Shown here one piece after another: positions 11,600 through 37,800 of a stretch of 64,000 nucleotides of DNA (its first letter is position 1; each line of letters begins with the position of its first letter). The stretch lies in assembly GCF_029962835.1 (NCBI RefSeq), contig NC_080577.1, positions 7,664,501 through 7,728,500 of the forward strand, given 5' to 3'. The notes beneath the pieces were generated by a model. It searched no databases. It was not told where the DNA came from and saw only the letters and a program-made list of their open reading frames with translations. The stretch is from Magnolia sinica. Its lineage: Eukaryota > Streptophyta > Magnoliopsida > Magnoliales > Magnoliaceae. The position numbers were made by a program, and so were the translations under genes.

Positions 11600-11748
11600 A
11601 GTTACACCCTGATCCATAGCTAAGTGGTGGACTAAGTGAAATACCTCGTTTCAACACTTAGGTCTTGGTATCGATTCCCTAGTGGGGGTGGCTAACGGTG
11701 AAGTGTGAACTGACAGTAGGGTGTACTAACAAGCTAACCAAAAAAAAA
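11600..11748 (+). mobile_element. tRNA-derived SINE with 10-bp target duplication
   Basis: It has an A-box-like TAGCTAAGTGGTGGAC, a B box GGTATCGATTCCC, a GTGGGGGTGGCTAACGG segment and an A-run tail. ATGAAGCCCG flanks it at 11590-11599 and 11749-11758. Its body differs from the SINE at 11096, so it probably belongs to a separate family. It looks whole at about 149 bp. Confidence 0.78.
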
Positions 11749-11828
11749 ATGAAGCCCGTGTCCTGAGCGGATACGATGAGACCCCTAGCCTCACCCAAGA
11801 CAATGCGGCCCTTACCATGGGGTTAGAA

Positions 11829-12127
11829 TGGGGCCCACCTTGATGTATTTATTATGTATCCACACCGTTCATCCATTCTTCCAGATCATTTAGGGCATTA
11901 TCCGAAAGTGAAGCAGATCCAATTATCAGGTGGACCATACCATAAGAAACAGTGGTGATTGACAATTAATGGGCCACAAAAGCTGATGGGTCTCACCTAA
12001 TCAGCCCTCGTCCTGCCCAGCTATTAAACAGGCTTAAATTGTAAAACCCAGTCCGGCCCAGCCATCGGGCCTAGTATTCGAACCCAAGCCCGGACCAAAG
12101 CGGGTCAGACCGGCCCATTGACAGCCC
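11829..12127. repeat. GTGGGGCCCAC left arm followed by hAT-like MITE end
   Basis: About 11829-11995 is the left half of the GTGGGGCCCAC family (GGGGCCCACCTTGATGTATT, AAGAAACAGTGG). It is followed by GGCCC-rich sequence that ends GGCCCATTGACAGCCCTA, the terminus of the TGTCAATGGGCC MITE family. That end lies about 97 bp before the PPR start codon, inside its likely promoter. Confidence 0.5.
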
Positions 12128-12223
12128 TATTGTTAAGCCATCACCAAAAGTCCTTTTACCCCACCAGCAGCAAAACACAAAACTCTCATCTTCCCCCAAG
12201 ATCCCTCCAAACGACGAAGAGCA

Positions 12224-13273
12224 ATGTCCCCACCAACGTCGCTCTACAAAACCCTTTTTCTTTCTCTTCCAAACACCCGCCGTTTCAATTCCATTCCTTC
12301 CTCTCCAACCACCCAAACACTCCAAGACTCCATCAGAACAGCAATCGAAACCAAGAACTTCCATCAGATTCTCCACCTCCTCTCTTCCTCAAAATGCCCA
12401 AAACCCCCTCACAAAATTCCAGAAAACCCCTTCTCCTTCCTCTCTTCTTTCCCACAACCCCTCCAAACCCAAATCATCGACGAAATCCTCCAATCTTTCA
12501 TCCCTCTCCGCCCCCGCTCTCTCCCTTTTCCTGCCTACTCTCTCCTTCTCTCCTATACCCTCCAGAAATCCCCAATTTCCCTCCCTCTATCCCTTGCTGT
12601 CCTCCAATCAACCCTCCGATCTGGCTGCCCTCCCGCCCTGCAGACCCGCCTCTCCCTCTCCGTCGCCTGGCTCGACTGCCGTCGCAGCGGGCACCGCAAA
12701 TCCGTCGCTCAGATTCTCTCCGAGGTGCGCGCAATTGGCTACTCTCCCGACCGCACCACCTGCAATTACCTGCTGTCGTCGCTCTGCGCGGTCGACGAGC
12801 TGGCCGAGGCGGTGGCGATCCTCAGGGATATGCGCGGTGCCGGGTGCGAGCCCGACTCGGAGAGCTACGGGGCGGTGATCGCCGCAGCATGCGAGGCGAG
12901 GCGGACGGACGCGGCGGCTGAGCTGGTGAGGGAGATGGTGGCGGAGCTAAGGCTGACGCCGAGGCAGGGGACGGTGGTGCGCATCGTGGCAGCGATGCGA
13001 GCGAATCGGGAGGTTCTGCGGGCCGCGGAGATGGTGGAATTCTTAGAGAGGGAGGGATGCGGGGTGGGATTCCAGAGCCATGAAATGGTTGTGGAAGGGT
13101 GTTTGGAGAGGAAGGAGTTTGTGGCTGCCGGGAAGGCGGTGATGGAAATGGCGGGGAGGGGATTTATACCATATATCCATGTGAGGCAGAAGGTGGTGGA
13201 GGGTCTTACTGTGATCGGGGAGAGGGATCTTGCAAGTGCTGTGAGGCGAAAGCTCGCTGAATTGAGTTCGTAG
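12224..13273 (+). CDS. Pentatricopeptide repeat (PPR) protein, At1g06270-like
   Basis: This is an intronless 349-codon gene. The N-terminus (residues 1-45) is rich in Ser, Arg, Leu and Pro with few acids, as in a mitochondrial or plastid transit peptide. A helical middle follows. Residues 177-315 hold about four PPR units, for example TCNYLLSSLCAVDELAEAV, then ILRDMRGAGCEPDSESYGAV, then MVVEGCLERKEFVAAGKAV. PPR proteins bind organelle RNA one base per repeat and act in its processing or stability. No E, DYW or SMR domain follows, so it is a short P-class protein. From memory it resembles Arabidopsis At1g06270 in length (about 343 residues). The first ATG of the frame fits the transit peptide. 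Pro/Ser-rich alternative frames over it are shadows. No neighbour explains its target. Confidence 0.94.
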   Translation: MSPPTSLYKTLFLSLPNTRRFNSIPSSPTTQTLQDSIRTAIETKNFHQILHLLSSSKCPKPPHKIPENPFSFLSSFPQPLQTQIIDEILQSFIPLRPRSLPFPAYSLLLSYTLQKSPISLPLSLAVLQSTLRSGCPPALQTRLSLSVAWLDCRRSGHRKSVAQILSEVRAIGYSPDRTTCNYLLSSLCAVDELAEAVAILRDMRGAGCEPDSESYGAVIAAACEARRTDAAAELVREMVAELRLTPRQGTVVRIVAAMRANREVLRAAEMVEFLEREGCGVGFQSHEMVVEGCLERKEFVAAGKAVMEMAGRGFIPYIHVRQKVVEGLTVIGERDLASAVRRKLAELSS

Positions 13274-13669
13274 CGATTGCTTCCGGAGGTAGGCACCCGC
13301 ATCGAGATTGTCGCTGTAGGTGAATCAATCTGGTTGTAGATGACCTTGTGCGGAGCGGTGTTTTGCAAACAGGATCCCAGCTGACTGAACCGGTGCGACG
13401 GGAATTCTTGCCGCTGACTGATCGAGGTAAGTCAGGTGCTTGAGATAAATCCAAGGTACGGCCAGAGGGTCTGTGATCAGTGGATCAAGCCTGCAATCTG
13501 TCAGCAGGGGCGGACGTGTGAACTTGCAGGTCCAATGAATGGTGCTCGTTTCCTTTGGTTTGATGGTGAATTGAATGTTTCTCTAATATTTCAAATATAA
13601 AGGAGAAAAAAAAAAGAGGAGATTTTTCTATGGATATTCAGATTTCAATTGAATACTTTTTCAGTAGTT

Positions 13670-13760
13670 TAGGCCGTGTTTGATTGCAACAAATTCATGA
13701 TATTTTGCCCCAAATTAGATTTGATTAATCAGATGATATTTAGTGCAACCAAACGCACCC
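13670..13760. repeat. Short MITE with GTGTTTGATTGCA ends
   Basis: GGCCGTGTTTGATTGCAAC on the left faces GTGCAACCAAACGCACC on the right, an imperfect inverted repeat of about 17 bp. The interior is AT-rich. It resembles short Tourist-like MITEs. Confidence 0.4.
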
Positions 13761-13834
13761 GTTGAAAAGAAAAACGTAAAGGCTGTCTAACCATCCACAA
13801 ACCCTTACCCACTTCGATTCCAACGGTCCCCAAA

Positions 13835-14149
13835 TAGGGGTAGCAATTGGTCGGGGTCAGGTCAAGCCCGACCCATTTATGAAGTGGGCCAAGAATTCTG
13901 ACCCATTATCCTCTCAATCTACCAGACCCATTTGACTGGATTCATGTATACGCAAAAAACAATTATCAATTCATTTCTCCTCTCTTTTGTTTTGTGTTTT
14001 TGGCCATTGATAACCTATATGGGTGGGTCAGGTCGGGTCTGGGCCCTGCCGACCCGCCATGCCACCCATTTAGCTTGGCTGGAACCCACGTCAAAAGCAG
14101 GTGAGGCCAGTTGACCAGCCGGCTGACCCGAGTCCATTGCCATCCCTAA
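13835..14149. mobile_element. hAT-like MITE with TAGGGGTAGCAAT ends
   Basis: The left end TAGGGGTAGCAATTGGTCGG is mirrored by CCGAGTCCATTGCCATCCCTA on the right. Such TAGGG.TGGCAAT ends are common in plant hAT MITEs. Inside are GGGTCAGGTC-type GC motifs. No coding sequence is seen. Confidence 0.55.
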
Positions 14150-15445
14150 CGCCAACCTTGCCTTGTACCTGCTGCCAATGCTTGGGTAACCTATTGTATG
14201 AGCTTTGTACACGCCACTCCCCTTTGCTTGGGCACTAATGTATAATTCCAACTTGCCGACCTAACCCCAAACGGCTGTTGGTGGGCCTCTCACCATCATA
14301 AAGCACGGTGCCAACCTACCAGAACAAGACAATCACCCAAGTATACCTCCTAGGGTGCTTGGAGCAAACCCAAGCTCACCACATGCACGAGTTCATCTCA
14401 TGAGAGCTTCCCTCAACTGACTCAAGGCTCACTCCTGGGCAGGCCCACACCGCAAGCTTAGGTGCCTTGCAATCATACTGATCTACAGTCGCTGAAGCTT
14501 AGGTGCTTTGCCACCATACTCATCTACAATCTCTATGACCCCCAACCAACATGCCAGCCCGGCTCAACCAAGGCCAGGCTTGAACCAGCCCAGTGAACTC
14601 ACCACCCTGCGGCCATTGCCCCAAAAGGCTGTAACATTGGGTAATTTCATGGACAAGTGTTCGCCTAGATACTTATTCTGCTAATGCATTGATTGTGTGA
14701 TATGTATGAGCTTTGCACAAATGGGATGCTCTAGCCAAGTGACATGATGGTGGGAAAGAAAGCAATGTATATGGATGTTCACATGCAGCAAACATTTCTC
14801 ACAACCATAACCATCACATTTCTGAGGGTCCCATCTTGTCCACCAATGGCACACCGACAAGTATATTGTTCGGTAAATCCGATGACCTGCATCTTATGGT
14901 ACCAGATTTTTCGCCTTGGGCAACATGCAAAGTAAACTGATGTGCATGAAAGACCAATAAAAAGAGAGACATTAGCCACTCCATTTTGTTCCTACATTTC
15001 AAAAACAAATTGCAGTTCACTAATATACATAAATAACATGCATAAATAAAGGGGTAAATCACACAGTCTAAGTGCTCCAATCCCAAGCAAGACCCACCTT
15101 GAATACAAAACTGGTAGGATGGGATAACGCTTCATATGCCCACTTATTTCTGCCACCAATGTTGTTGCTGCAGCTCAGAAGGCAGACTACCAAATGGGAC
15201 CTACAAAGAGCAAATAACTCGCTTTCAACATCCAAATCAGCCGCCATCTCACTCTCTTTTTCTGTTTCTATATACCTGTTGTGGTTGTTAAGAGGTAGAG
15301 ACCATAATACTATAACCCAATATGCCATTACATTATTATGCACATCTTCCCTGCTCCAGTACAGTGGGCTGATCACCGGCAGCTTTGCCAAAACAGCCTC
15401 AACCAAGTCAAGAAAAAGAATATTGTATGCATCGGGATTCTCCTC
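14150..15445. other. Intergenic DNA between convergent PPR and CDC48C genes
   Basis: PPR (+) ends at 13273 and CDC48C (-) ends at 15446, so both 3' UTRs must lie in this 2.2-kb gap with the two MITEs. From 14150 on I recognise no repeat or gene. The open frames here are short and unlike known proteins. Confidence 0.45.

Positions 15446-30069
<14,624 letters not shown>

Positions 30070-30097
<28 letters not shown>
30070..30097 (-). repeat. (GA)14 tract directly before the CDC48C start codon
   Basis: On the minus strand 14 GA units run straight into the ATG, so the microsatellite is the last part of the 5' leader. GA-rich leaders are common in plants and bind BPC-type GAGA factors when in promoters. 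Any regulatory role here is inference. Confidence 0.85.
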
Positions 30098-30099
<2 letters not shown>

Positions 30100-30263
30100 C
30101 TCGCGAAAAGCGGAGGAGGATTTCTCGAGGGTTTTCGCGACTGGAACTGATTCTCGCTGAGAGGAAGACTCTATTGAAAGTTATTGGGAATTTTACAAAA
30201 GACTACCTTAATGTCATAGAATTCACATTTCCATCTTTTTCAGAAAAGTCTTCGATAAGCTAA

Positions 30264-30807
30264 GGGCCCCGTTTGGGAGCGTGGATTCGGAAACTCCTGA
30301 AATCCTTATAGGCTAGATTGGGAATCAATTTTAATCCAAAAGTAGACATGCATGGTATATTTACATGAGTTTGAATTTAATTATTAAATCAATTTTAATA
30401 TTTTTAATTAGTGAATTTAATTATTGAATCAATTTTACTCTCTCTAATTAGTGAATGTAGGTAATGTTTGATATAATGGTTATAATAAGCCCGCTGAAAT
30501 ATATACTTGGCCAAAAATGATGAAATTTCAAGTTTCGGATGGACGACGAGTACAAGATCATGTCCTAGTGACTAATCAATGATTTTTAACTGATGATTTA
30601 AATGGACAATATTTGGACGGCGCTGATCATCATATTAAAGTAAATTGGGATGCAATTGATACCCTAGTTGTTTTGGGATATCATTGGTGGGTCATGTGTA
30701 GTCTAGTGACACACATATTACACATGCAACTATCATAGGGATTTTAGATGTAACCCAAGCTCTTACCATTGATTCGAGGCTCCTACTTAACGGTGCCAAA
30801 CGATCTC
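30264..30807. mobile_element. PIF/Harbinger-type (Tourist-like) MITE upstream of CDC48C
   Basis: It begins GGGCCCCGTTTGGGAGCG and ends GGTGCCAAACGATCTC, imperfect inverted repeats around GTTTGG. TAA flanks it at 30261-30263 and 30808-30810, the 3-bp duplication typical of Harbinger insertions. It is 544 bp and non-coding, and it starts 195 bp from the CDC48C start codon. Confidence 0.65.
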
Positions 30808-31387
30808 TAAGAGCTTGGATCAGCCTTTGCCAACAAAGAGGTAATGGCTCGGGTGGGCCCCACCCTAATGTTTATGTGAAATCTACCTTGACCATTAGGT
30901 GTTAGGCTTAGGTCCCAAATCTCAACTCCAGCTGTGATTTAGGTGGACCACACGATGGAAAACAGTGTACATGTTAACGTTTATCCTCCCAACTATTTCC
31001 TTTGGTGTGGCCCACCTGAATCACTTATGAACCTGATTTATGGCCCCAGGGCCTATATTTTGGTGTGGTATCTAATGGTTAGAGTAGATTTATAGAATCA
31101 TCGCGGTAGACCCTTTAAAAATCTATGGTGGACTTCTCTCTATCACCCGTTTCCTTTGGTATGGCCCACCTAAATCACACGTCAAATTGATTTTTTAAGT
31201 AGGATAACACATTCAATTATGGGAGCAGATCTCATGGTGTGCCCCTAAAAAACAAGGATCGTGTCCCTCTCTCCTAAACATTTTAAAAGGCTTTCAATTA
31301 GCTAGTAATGTCATGCAACCATAGATTTCTTAACCGCAGATGCGGATTGCCTGCTCACGCTGTCCATAGCGACTAGCTACGTGACTG

Positions 31388-31770
31388 ACGATGTTCTACG
31401 GACTTGTATCATTTTAGGGCATGAGCCCGAAAATGAAGCATATATAAATCTCATATGGAACACACTACTGAAACAATGGTTATTGAAGGCACCATTAAAA
31501 ACTTCCTGGCCAATAAAAGTTTTGGAAGAAGTTGATATTTGTGTTTTCCCTTCATCCAGGTCCATGTGACCTAATCAACAGGTTGGATGGCAGATGAACA
31601 TTAGAGTGGCCTTTAGGAAGTTTTTAATAGTGGTCATTCAATCACCATTGTTTTCTCATGGTGTGGTCCACTTAAAATTTGAATCTGCTTCGTTTTGGGG
31701 CCCATGCTCTAAAATGACCTGGAAAAATAGATCGATGGCATGGATAAAACACATATATCATGGTGGGGCC
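31388..31770. mobile_element. GTGGGGCCCAC-family element
   Basis: It contains TTAGGGCATGAGCCCGAAAA, TTAAAAACTTCCTGGCC and GGTTGGATGGCAGATGAACA, and ends ATATCATGGTGGGGCC. The right arm mirrors the family left arm seen at 1206 and 40094. Its own left end is decayed. The flanking 30811-31387 interval carries looser GTGGGCC-type fragments and no gene. Confidence 0.6.
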
Positions 31771-32880
31771 ACTGGAGCATTCTCCACTAGCCACTACTAG
31801 CAGAGTCAGCACGCAATCCGTGTCCCTTAACAGTAGTTCCGATGGGCCCTACCGTGATGTTTATATTAAATTCACCCTGATCACATAGTTCTTCACCCTC
31901 TGTCATACTAAGTAGCCTGTGTAAAGCAACTTGCAATCCAAATGCACTCTAAAAGGCTACGCAGCATTCCACAGGCACTAGCCTACTTTTATGTAAGCGG
32001 AAATCTTTGTAGTTACTTGTTCTTTTTCATTATTTATTGTGTGTTTGATTTGTTTTGAGGTTTCTTCCACATCCATTAAAAGATTTAAGCACCCAACATT
32101 AATCACTTATAGGCAAAACTATTGGGAAACTTCATGAGGCTGGGGTTAGAAGTTACTTCTCAGTGCGTGACTTGCATCCAAACAGGTAGCATGCACTTCC
32201 AGGTGAAAGTTATTTACAACTTAAAAATTTATAAGCATCCTAAAGGGCCCTGAGGTCAATCTAAGAGAGGCTTCCAAGGCACCGTATGTGTCAATCTAAG
32301 AGAACTCCAAGGCATTATATGCGTTGAGGCTCATTATATCAACAGCTTGGATGGCAGAACCATTTCCCCATAAGCAGAACCCTGTTACTCATGCTGGTTT
32401 CTCTAAGAGTACTTGTAGAGCAAGGTTATTTTAGAAGTCATGCATATGAATGTAAAAAGTTATTCAATGTAGATTTGATGGCATTCACCTGCCCATTCAT
32501 GCCCATACTCAGCCATTTATGCGCTGTTGCCTCTGTGAAGCTAGCCTACTTTTCTATGCATATCCCATAGAATTAAGAGCTCAAGATCAGCATATCCAAT
32601 CATTAGATGGGGCAAGCCGTATAAAATAATTAATAACTACGGAAAACCTCTAAATTCATATGGTAGCCCACATGATGGCCGGTTCAACTAGCCATCAAAC
32701 TTTCATGGCAGGATAACCCTGTCGAACATGTAGGATAGCCTGCTTGCATGACCCTTATTTTACATGCCACAACCTTGCTATGTAACTGTTTGGATGAAAA
32801 TGATGAAATAGGGATTCCCTAACAAAAGCTTGTTATGCCCTTAAAAACATGTTTATTAATATTGAAGATTATTATTAGGC
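31771..32880. other. Unassigned intergenic stretch
   Basis: One GTGGGCC-type scrap lies at about 31838-31880 (GGGCCCTACCGTGATGTTTA). Beyond it I recognise no gene or repeat. Confidence 0.35.
32852..32857 (-). terminator. Candidate poly(A) signal of the cysteine protease gene
   Basis: AATAAA stands on the minus strand 156 bp past the stop codon. Plant poly(A) signals are loose, so this is only a candidate. Confidence 0.25.
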
Positions 32881-32995
32881 CAGTCAACGGTCAGACCAGG
32901 CCCCGGTTTGATTTGGGCTAGTCGGGCCAGGCCTATCCGACCAGCCCTAGACATTTTGTCAGTTTAAGTGGGCCAGACCCCAGCCCATTGACAGC
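32881..32995. repeat. hAT-like MITE just past the cysteine protease stop codon
   Basis: GGCCAGTCAACGGTCAGACC on the left faces AGCCCATTGACAGCC on the right. It belongs to the TGTCAATGGGCC family and starts 18 bp after the stop codon, so it probably lies within the 3' UTR. Confidence 0.5.
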
Positions 32996-33012
32996 CACAC
33001 ATTCAAAGGAGC

Positions 33013-34269
33013 CTAACACTCCTTCAGAGGGTACGAAGCATCCATGGCAATGCCACACAGTCCTTCCTTAGCCTTAATGCCTCTTCTCATCCTTATGTAG
33101 CCATTTTCACCCCAATCAGTTCCCCAAGAGTTCTTCACCAGCCAGTATTTGTCTTGGTCTCCCTTTCCATACCCAACCGCCACAACCCCATGATTGAGAT
33201 TAGTTGTGCAGTCGCCGTTAAACACCCCTTCAGAGTAGAACTGGAACTCCGTGCTGCCGCCATCGATCGCAACGGACACTGGTTGGTGAGCAACGGCAAC
33301 TAACAAACTCTTTTCACTGTTGGCCGGCACGTCCTCGTGGCCACTTATCGTGACCGCATGATTCCTTCGCTTCTTAGTGTTGCAGACGCCATCACGTCCC
33401 TCGTAAGGATAGTTCTCTTCCGTCGTGAGGCCATGGTTCCTTTCAATGAATTTGAAAGCGTAGTCCATGAATCCTCCATTGCAGCCGTCATCCTCGCTAA
33501 TGTCGCAGTCGACTAGCTCTTGCTCCGATAGCGACACCAACTTCCCAGTCTTGATCTTGTTGATGCCCTCCACAGCTGCCACTGCCGAGAAGGCCCAGCA
33601 AGAGCCTGTGAAAACAGGACACTCTTAGCAAGCCATTTCAACCTCAATAAAAACTATAATGGCTATGTGGACAACTTAAAAAAATACCAACATGACATTC
33701 ACTGTAAATTGGCGGCGTGGGGGAATTTAGATGCATATTTCATACTGAAATTTCAAAAAGTACGGAGAAATAAGCCTGTCGAAATTCCCCCACACCATCA
33801 ATCAATGGAGATAAAAAAGAGCGGCATACATACCACATGCGCCTTGATCCTTGATTGGCGTCACGGCCCCTTTCTGCCTCCAATCCATCTTCTCAGGAGT
33901 CCAGGTCTTGTTCTCGTACATGAACCATCCCACCTTGTATGGACGTGCGACGTGGGACCTATAACCCATGTGAGTAGCTCTAAACTCCTCGTTTGTCAGG
34001 TCGGCGAACTTGTTGTCTATGAGCTTGTAGGAGCGATTTTGAGAGTTGAATGTTTCGATGAAGCCGACGTTGGTCTGGTAAATCTTGAATCGTCGTTCCT
34101 TCTCATATGCGTCAGTGTAGTTTCGGCCGTGTTTGGCCATCCATTGCTCGAACCTGCTCATCATGGGCTCCATTTCGGTCTCTTTAGTCCTGCATGAGGC
34201 CAGGGAAATCCAAAGCACCCACACGAGCAAAAGAGACAAACTCACACGGTCTGGAATCTGTTCAGCCAT
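33013..34269 (-). CDS. Papain-family (C1A) cysteine protease, SAG12-like type
   Basis: Two exons, 34269-33834 and 33605-33013, are joined over a 228-bp GT-AG intron inside the codon of Gly146 and give 342 residues. Residues 1-26 are a hydrophobic signal peptide. The inhibitor prodomain has an ERFNIN-type motif ([20 protein letters not shown]) and [10 protein letters not shown]. The mature enzyme keeps the oxyanion Gln142, catalytic Cys148 (GSCWAFS), His284 ([11 protein letters not shown]) and Asn304 ([14 protein letters not shown]), plus GCNGG. It ends without a KDEL tail or granulin domain, which fits the SAG12/SAG39-like secreted or vacuolar proteases used in protein turnover and senescence. 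The frame stays open upstream to 34512, but the ATG at 34269 is chosen because the signal peptide follows it. All active-site residues are present, so it looks functional. Confidence 0.96.
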
Positions 34270-34302
34270 GGTTGGAATGCAGTGTGAGAAGTGGACCTTT
34301 GT

Positions 34303-34312
34303 GTTATATAGG
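34303..34312 (-). promoter_or_regulatory. TATA box of the cysteine protease gene
   Basis: CCTATATAAC reads on the minus strand, with its first T about 41 bases before the chosen ATG. A start of transcription about 30 bases on would leave a leader of only about 10 bases, which is unusually short. Confidence 0.55.
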
Positions 34313-34387
34313 CAATGGATCAATGAGGGTTGAGTATGTGATGATGATATGAGAGATAATCCTACAAGAAGCCGGGTTTCACTACCG

Positions 34388-34856
34388 CTTTGTAGGTTAA
34401 AACTTAACCTACAAGCAATGTGTGGGGCCATCATGATATGTACACGGCATCCGATCCATCTATCATGTGCGCCACCCATGTTCTCTTCGAACCCAGATAT
34501 AGGATAATCCAAAACTCAGGTGGGCCTGCACAACTGTTTGATGGGGACGATCAACATTTAAAAGTGTGGGGCTATCTTGTTTTTCATATGCCATCCAATC
34601 CATTCAGAAGATGAATCACATCAGGATGAACGGAAACTCCAAGAAACAGACTATTCCATATCTCATGTGGGCCACATCAAGTGAGTTAAAGGTTTTAGGT
34701 GTTACCTCGAATGGTGCAGCACATCTTAGCCTTAGATCCGCCTGGTTTTTGGGCGCTGAAGAGAAATTGAGGGGGCGGAAATGATGGATGGATCAGATGT
34801 GAAGCACACTATACGATGGGCCCCACATTGGAGGTTAAGCCTAACCTACATAGCAT
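34388..34856. mobile_element. TIR element with GTAGGTTAA ends, upstream of the protease gene
   Basis: The left end TGTAGGTTAAAACTTAACCT is followed by TGTGGGGCC. The right end has GGCCCCACATTGGAGGTTAA and CTAACCTACATAGC. The inverted ends span about 40 bp and include a small self-complementary stem. It is non-coding and about 470 bp long, and it starts 76 bp beyond the TATA box. Confidence 0.55.
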
Positions 34857-37800
34857 TCCAGTGGATCTGGCCTCATGAGATGATTAGAATGATTCTGTTT
34901 AGATTTTCTGTCTTGATGTTGCCAGTTTTCATATCCCCACTGACACTATCAATGCAAGGAATGCTCTACTTCTTATCGCCGTCCGATGACGATGGACGGT
35001 GATCAGGAGCGGTGCCATGTGTTTGGATTTTCTTCGAGGCGGTGTGATCAAACGGGCCCACTTCTCTTCTTGGCATCCTTGCCAAACAATCCAATATAGG
35101 TTTGTAAATTCAGAGATTCCTTAACTGCACTGGAACCATCAGTCTCCAATTAGCTAGATATCTGTTTCTTTGATGGGGATGTAAGAGGAACTCGAATATT
35201 CTCCATCCAGACTCTCTTGCACTGAACATGTGGATGAGATTCCTACCGTTCATCATCTGGGCCTTAAAATGGGCAGTCCTCATAATCCAATAGGACTTGA
35301 AGATGGATCACACGTTGCTGGTATGAGGGAGGCCTGTACTGTACAAACATAAGACGAATGCTACTTGCAACTGCAAGTAGCCCAACAAAGCACCCCAGGT
35401 ACCAAGATGGCACGTGTTTGAGATCTAGGTCGTTCATCTAGCGGGCTCTTTGGTTTAATTTAGGTTAGCTCCTGTCCGAGTGGGCCACACTTCTAAGAAA
35501 AAAAATATAGACAGTTAAAAGGGAATACCAAATGGTTCACAGTCAATGTACATGCAGCAAAGTTGTCAATGGGGCCCAGGTTCTGAACTGTTTGGGCTGG
35601 GCCATCAGGGCCGCTTATTCAAAATTTTGCATTTGCTGGGTCTAGATCTAGACCATTGGTAGGGTGGCCGATAGCCCAGCCCTACTCTTGCAGGGAATAG
35701 GCCCGTATCTCGCTCAGTGTGCATGATTGCACTGAAAGTTGTATTCCCCACCACCTATGGCTCAGCAGAGCCTATTTTCCAGCATGGGGAGGTAGTGAAG
35801 TGGGGTCGTCCATCAGTGGTCCAGCAGTTCAAGAGCCACGATTGGCAGATAACCTGGCAATCACTTTGCCACGTCTTTGTGCTGAATGTGGACGGTTAAC
35901 CATTTTCTGTTTAAATTTCCGAACTGCTGGCTAACCAACATGGACCACTAATGGGAAGTAGGCCTGCTTAGTGGGCCCCACTGAATCATTTCCGTGTGAT
36001 CCATCCGCCAGAAGAGGTATCATGGATGCATGAGATCCACCATGCTCGTCCGGTGCGCCACCACTACCAGTCTGTCTGACCCTCTCCCAAGAATCAGACC
36101 ATCCAAAACTCGGGGGGCCACACCAAGGAACATTGTAAAATCAAAACGAGAAAATATAAATTCACGTGTTGCAGCACGCTTGAGGTCTGGAATAACGTGC
36201 TTTGTTCTCTTCATCCCAGCGTGGGGATGAATGGATTGGATGTCATGTAAATACCATTGTGGGCCCCAAATAGAAATAAAGGTGGGCGTTCCATCTCAGC
36301 TCTTTCCTATGGTGTAGCCTACCTGAGCTTTCAAGAAGCCTGAAATTTCTGCGCGAGGGTAAACATGAGGTGGCGCACCCGATGGACGGACTGGATTTCA
36401 TGCACGCTCCCCCACGTGGCACTCGCTTAGGAGAAGGTACGCCCAATATACGTGCGCGACTCACGCTGGCGCGGCGTTTCCGTTCGTACCAGTGGTCCAG
36501 GATGCAAACGAACCGGAATCGTCTGCAACACCTGATTTGCACAGAGCCTAAAACACCCAATGTCCGTGGGGCCCATCATGGATTTATGTAAATCCACTCC
36601 GTCCATCAGGCAAGATCCTTATTGTAACGATACAAACAAAAAATCAGCCGATAAAAACTCGGATGGGCCACATTAATGGGATCAATGTAAAATTGCTCCT
36701 GACACCTCTAAGTTCACTCCGCACGATACACTTGAGTTTTGATTGCTGTATCTTCACTCCATCTTGGTATTTGAACCTGATTAACAGGTCTGATAAGAGA
36801 TCCACACCATGGTTTCCCCTCACGCAAACCTATAGCTAGCATACCATCCTCACTTTCGCCTGTAGTGTGGCCCACCTGATTTGTGGATCTGGCTGTTATA
36901 TTGCCCCTGCGCCTAGAATCAAGAATGGAGTCTGTTGTATGGAATGGATTTTACAAGCGCAACATGGTAAGCCTACAGAGCTTGGGTGTTCCCCACACTG
37001 CACGGAACAGGTGCTGTGTCCGATGCAAATGGGTCGTGTCGGCTAGCGTGTTTGCGGTTTGGGGAGTTCCAGACACCGTCTGTGCAACTCGAGTAGGATA
37101 GGTCAGGTCAAGGTTTATGTTAGACCTGAGCACAACGCAATCTTAAGAGAACCCAACCCGTACCAAATTCTAACCAAAGGTGAAGAACCTGAACCCAACC
37201 GGATATCCACTACACCCAAAACCCAACAGGACCCAATTACATGCTATTATTCCCAAACATATCTAACCCGGAGGCCCAAATCCTAATCGGCTTAGTGTTT
37301 TTCAACGTAAAGGGTTTTTACGATGCAAAATTCAGAATGTTTGCATTATGCTTTCTCTGTGCAATTGGATTACACTACTTAATTCATTATACTTCCATGG
37401 TCCCCCAACAGCATGTAATGAATCAGTAATAATTAATGCATTTGGGAAAGTGTGTTTGATTTATGAATTTGAATCCAATTCACATCAAATACACAAAGGG
37501 AGTGTTTTGAAATCCCAACGTAGGCATGCGAGCGCAGTTTATACTAATTACCATGGACTCTACTCTCTTTTATTCTCTCTCCGCTGGTGCATTCCAAATG
37601 TAGGTTGTCAAATATAATATAAAATGCATTCCAAATATAATTTGCCAGACATAGTACATAGATTTAGGGATTTCAATTTATCACCAATTATATGGTAATT
37701 GTCCATGCATATTAAGTAAAGTGCTCCCAAATGACCCTTTAGATGGTTGGGAAGACGAGATATAATAGAATGAGCATCTCCATGTCCCCCACATTCATGT

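Noticed and set aside
12118-12921. A 267-codon Pro/Ser/Arg-rich open frame overlapping the PPR gene
   Set aside because: It is an out-of-frame shadow of the GC- and C-rich PPR coding sequence; no domain is recognisable and its composition follows the PPR frame.
34270-34512. Upstream extension of the cysteine protease by 81 in-frame codons
   Set aside because: The added residues do not resemble a prodomain, would bury the signal peptide, and lie upstream of or across the TATA box.
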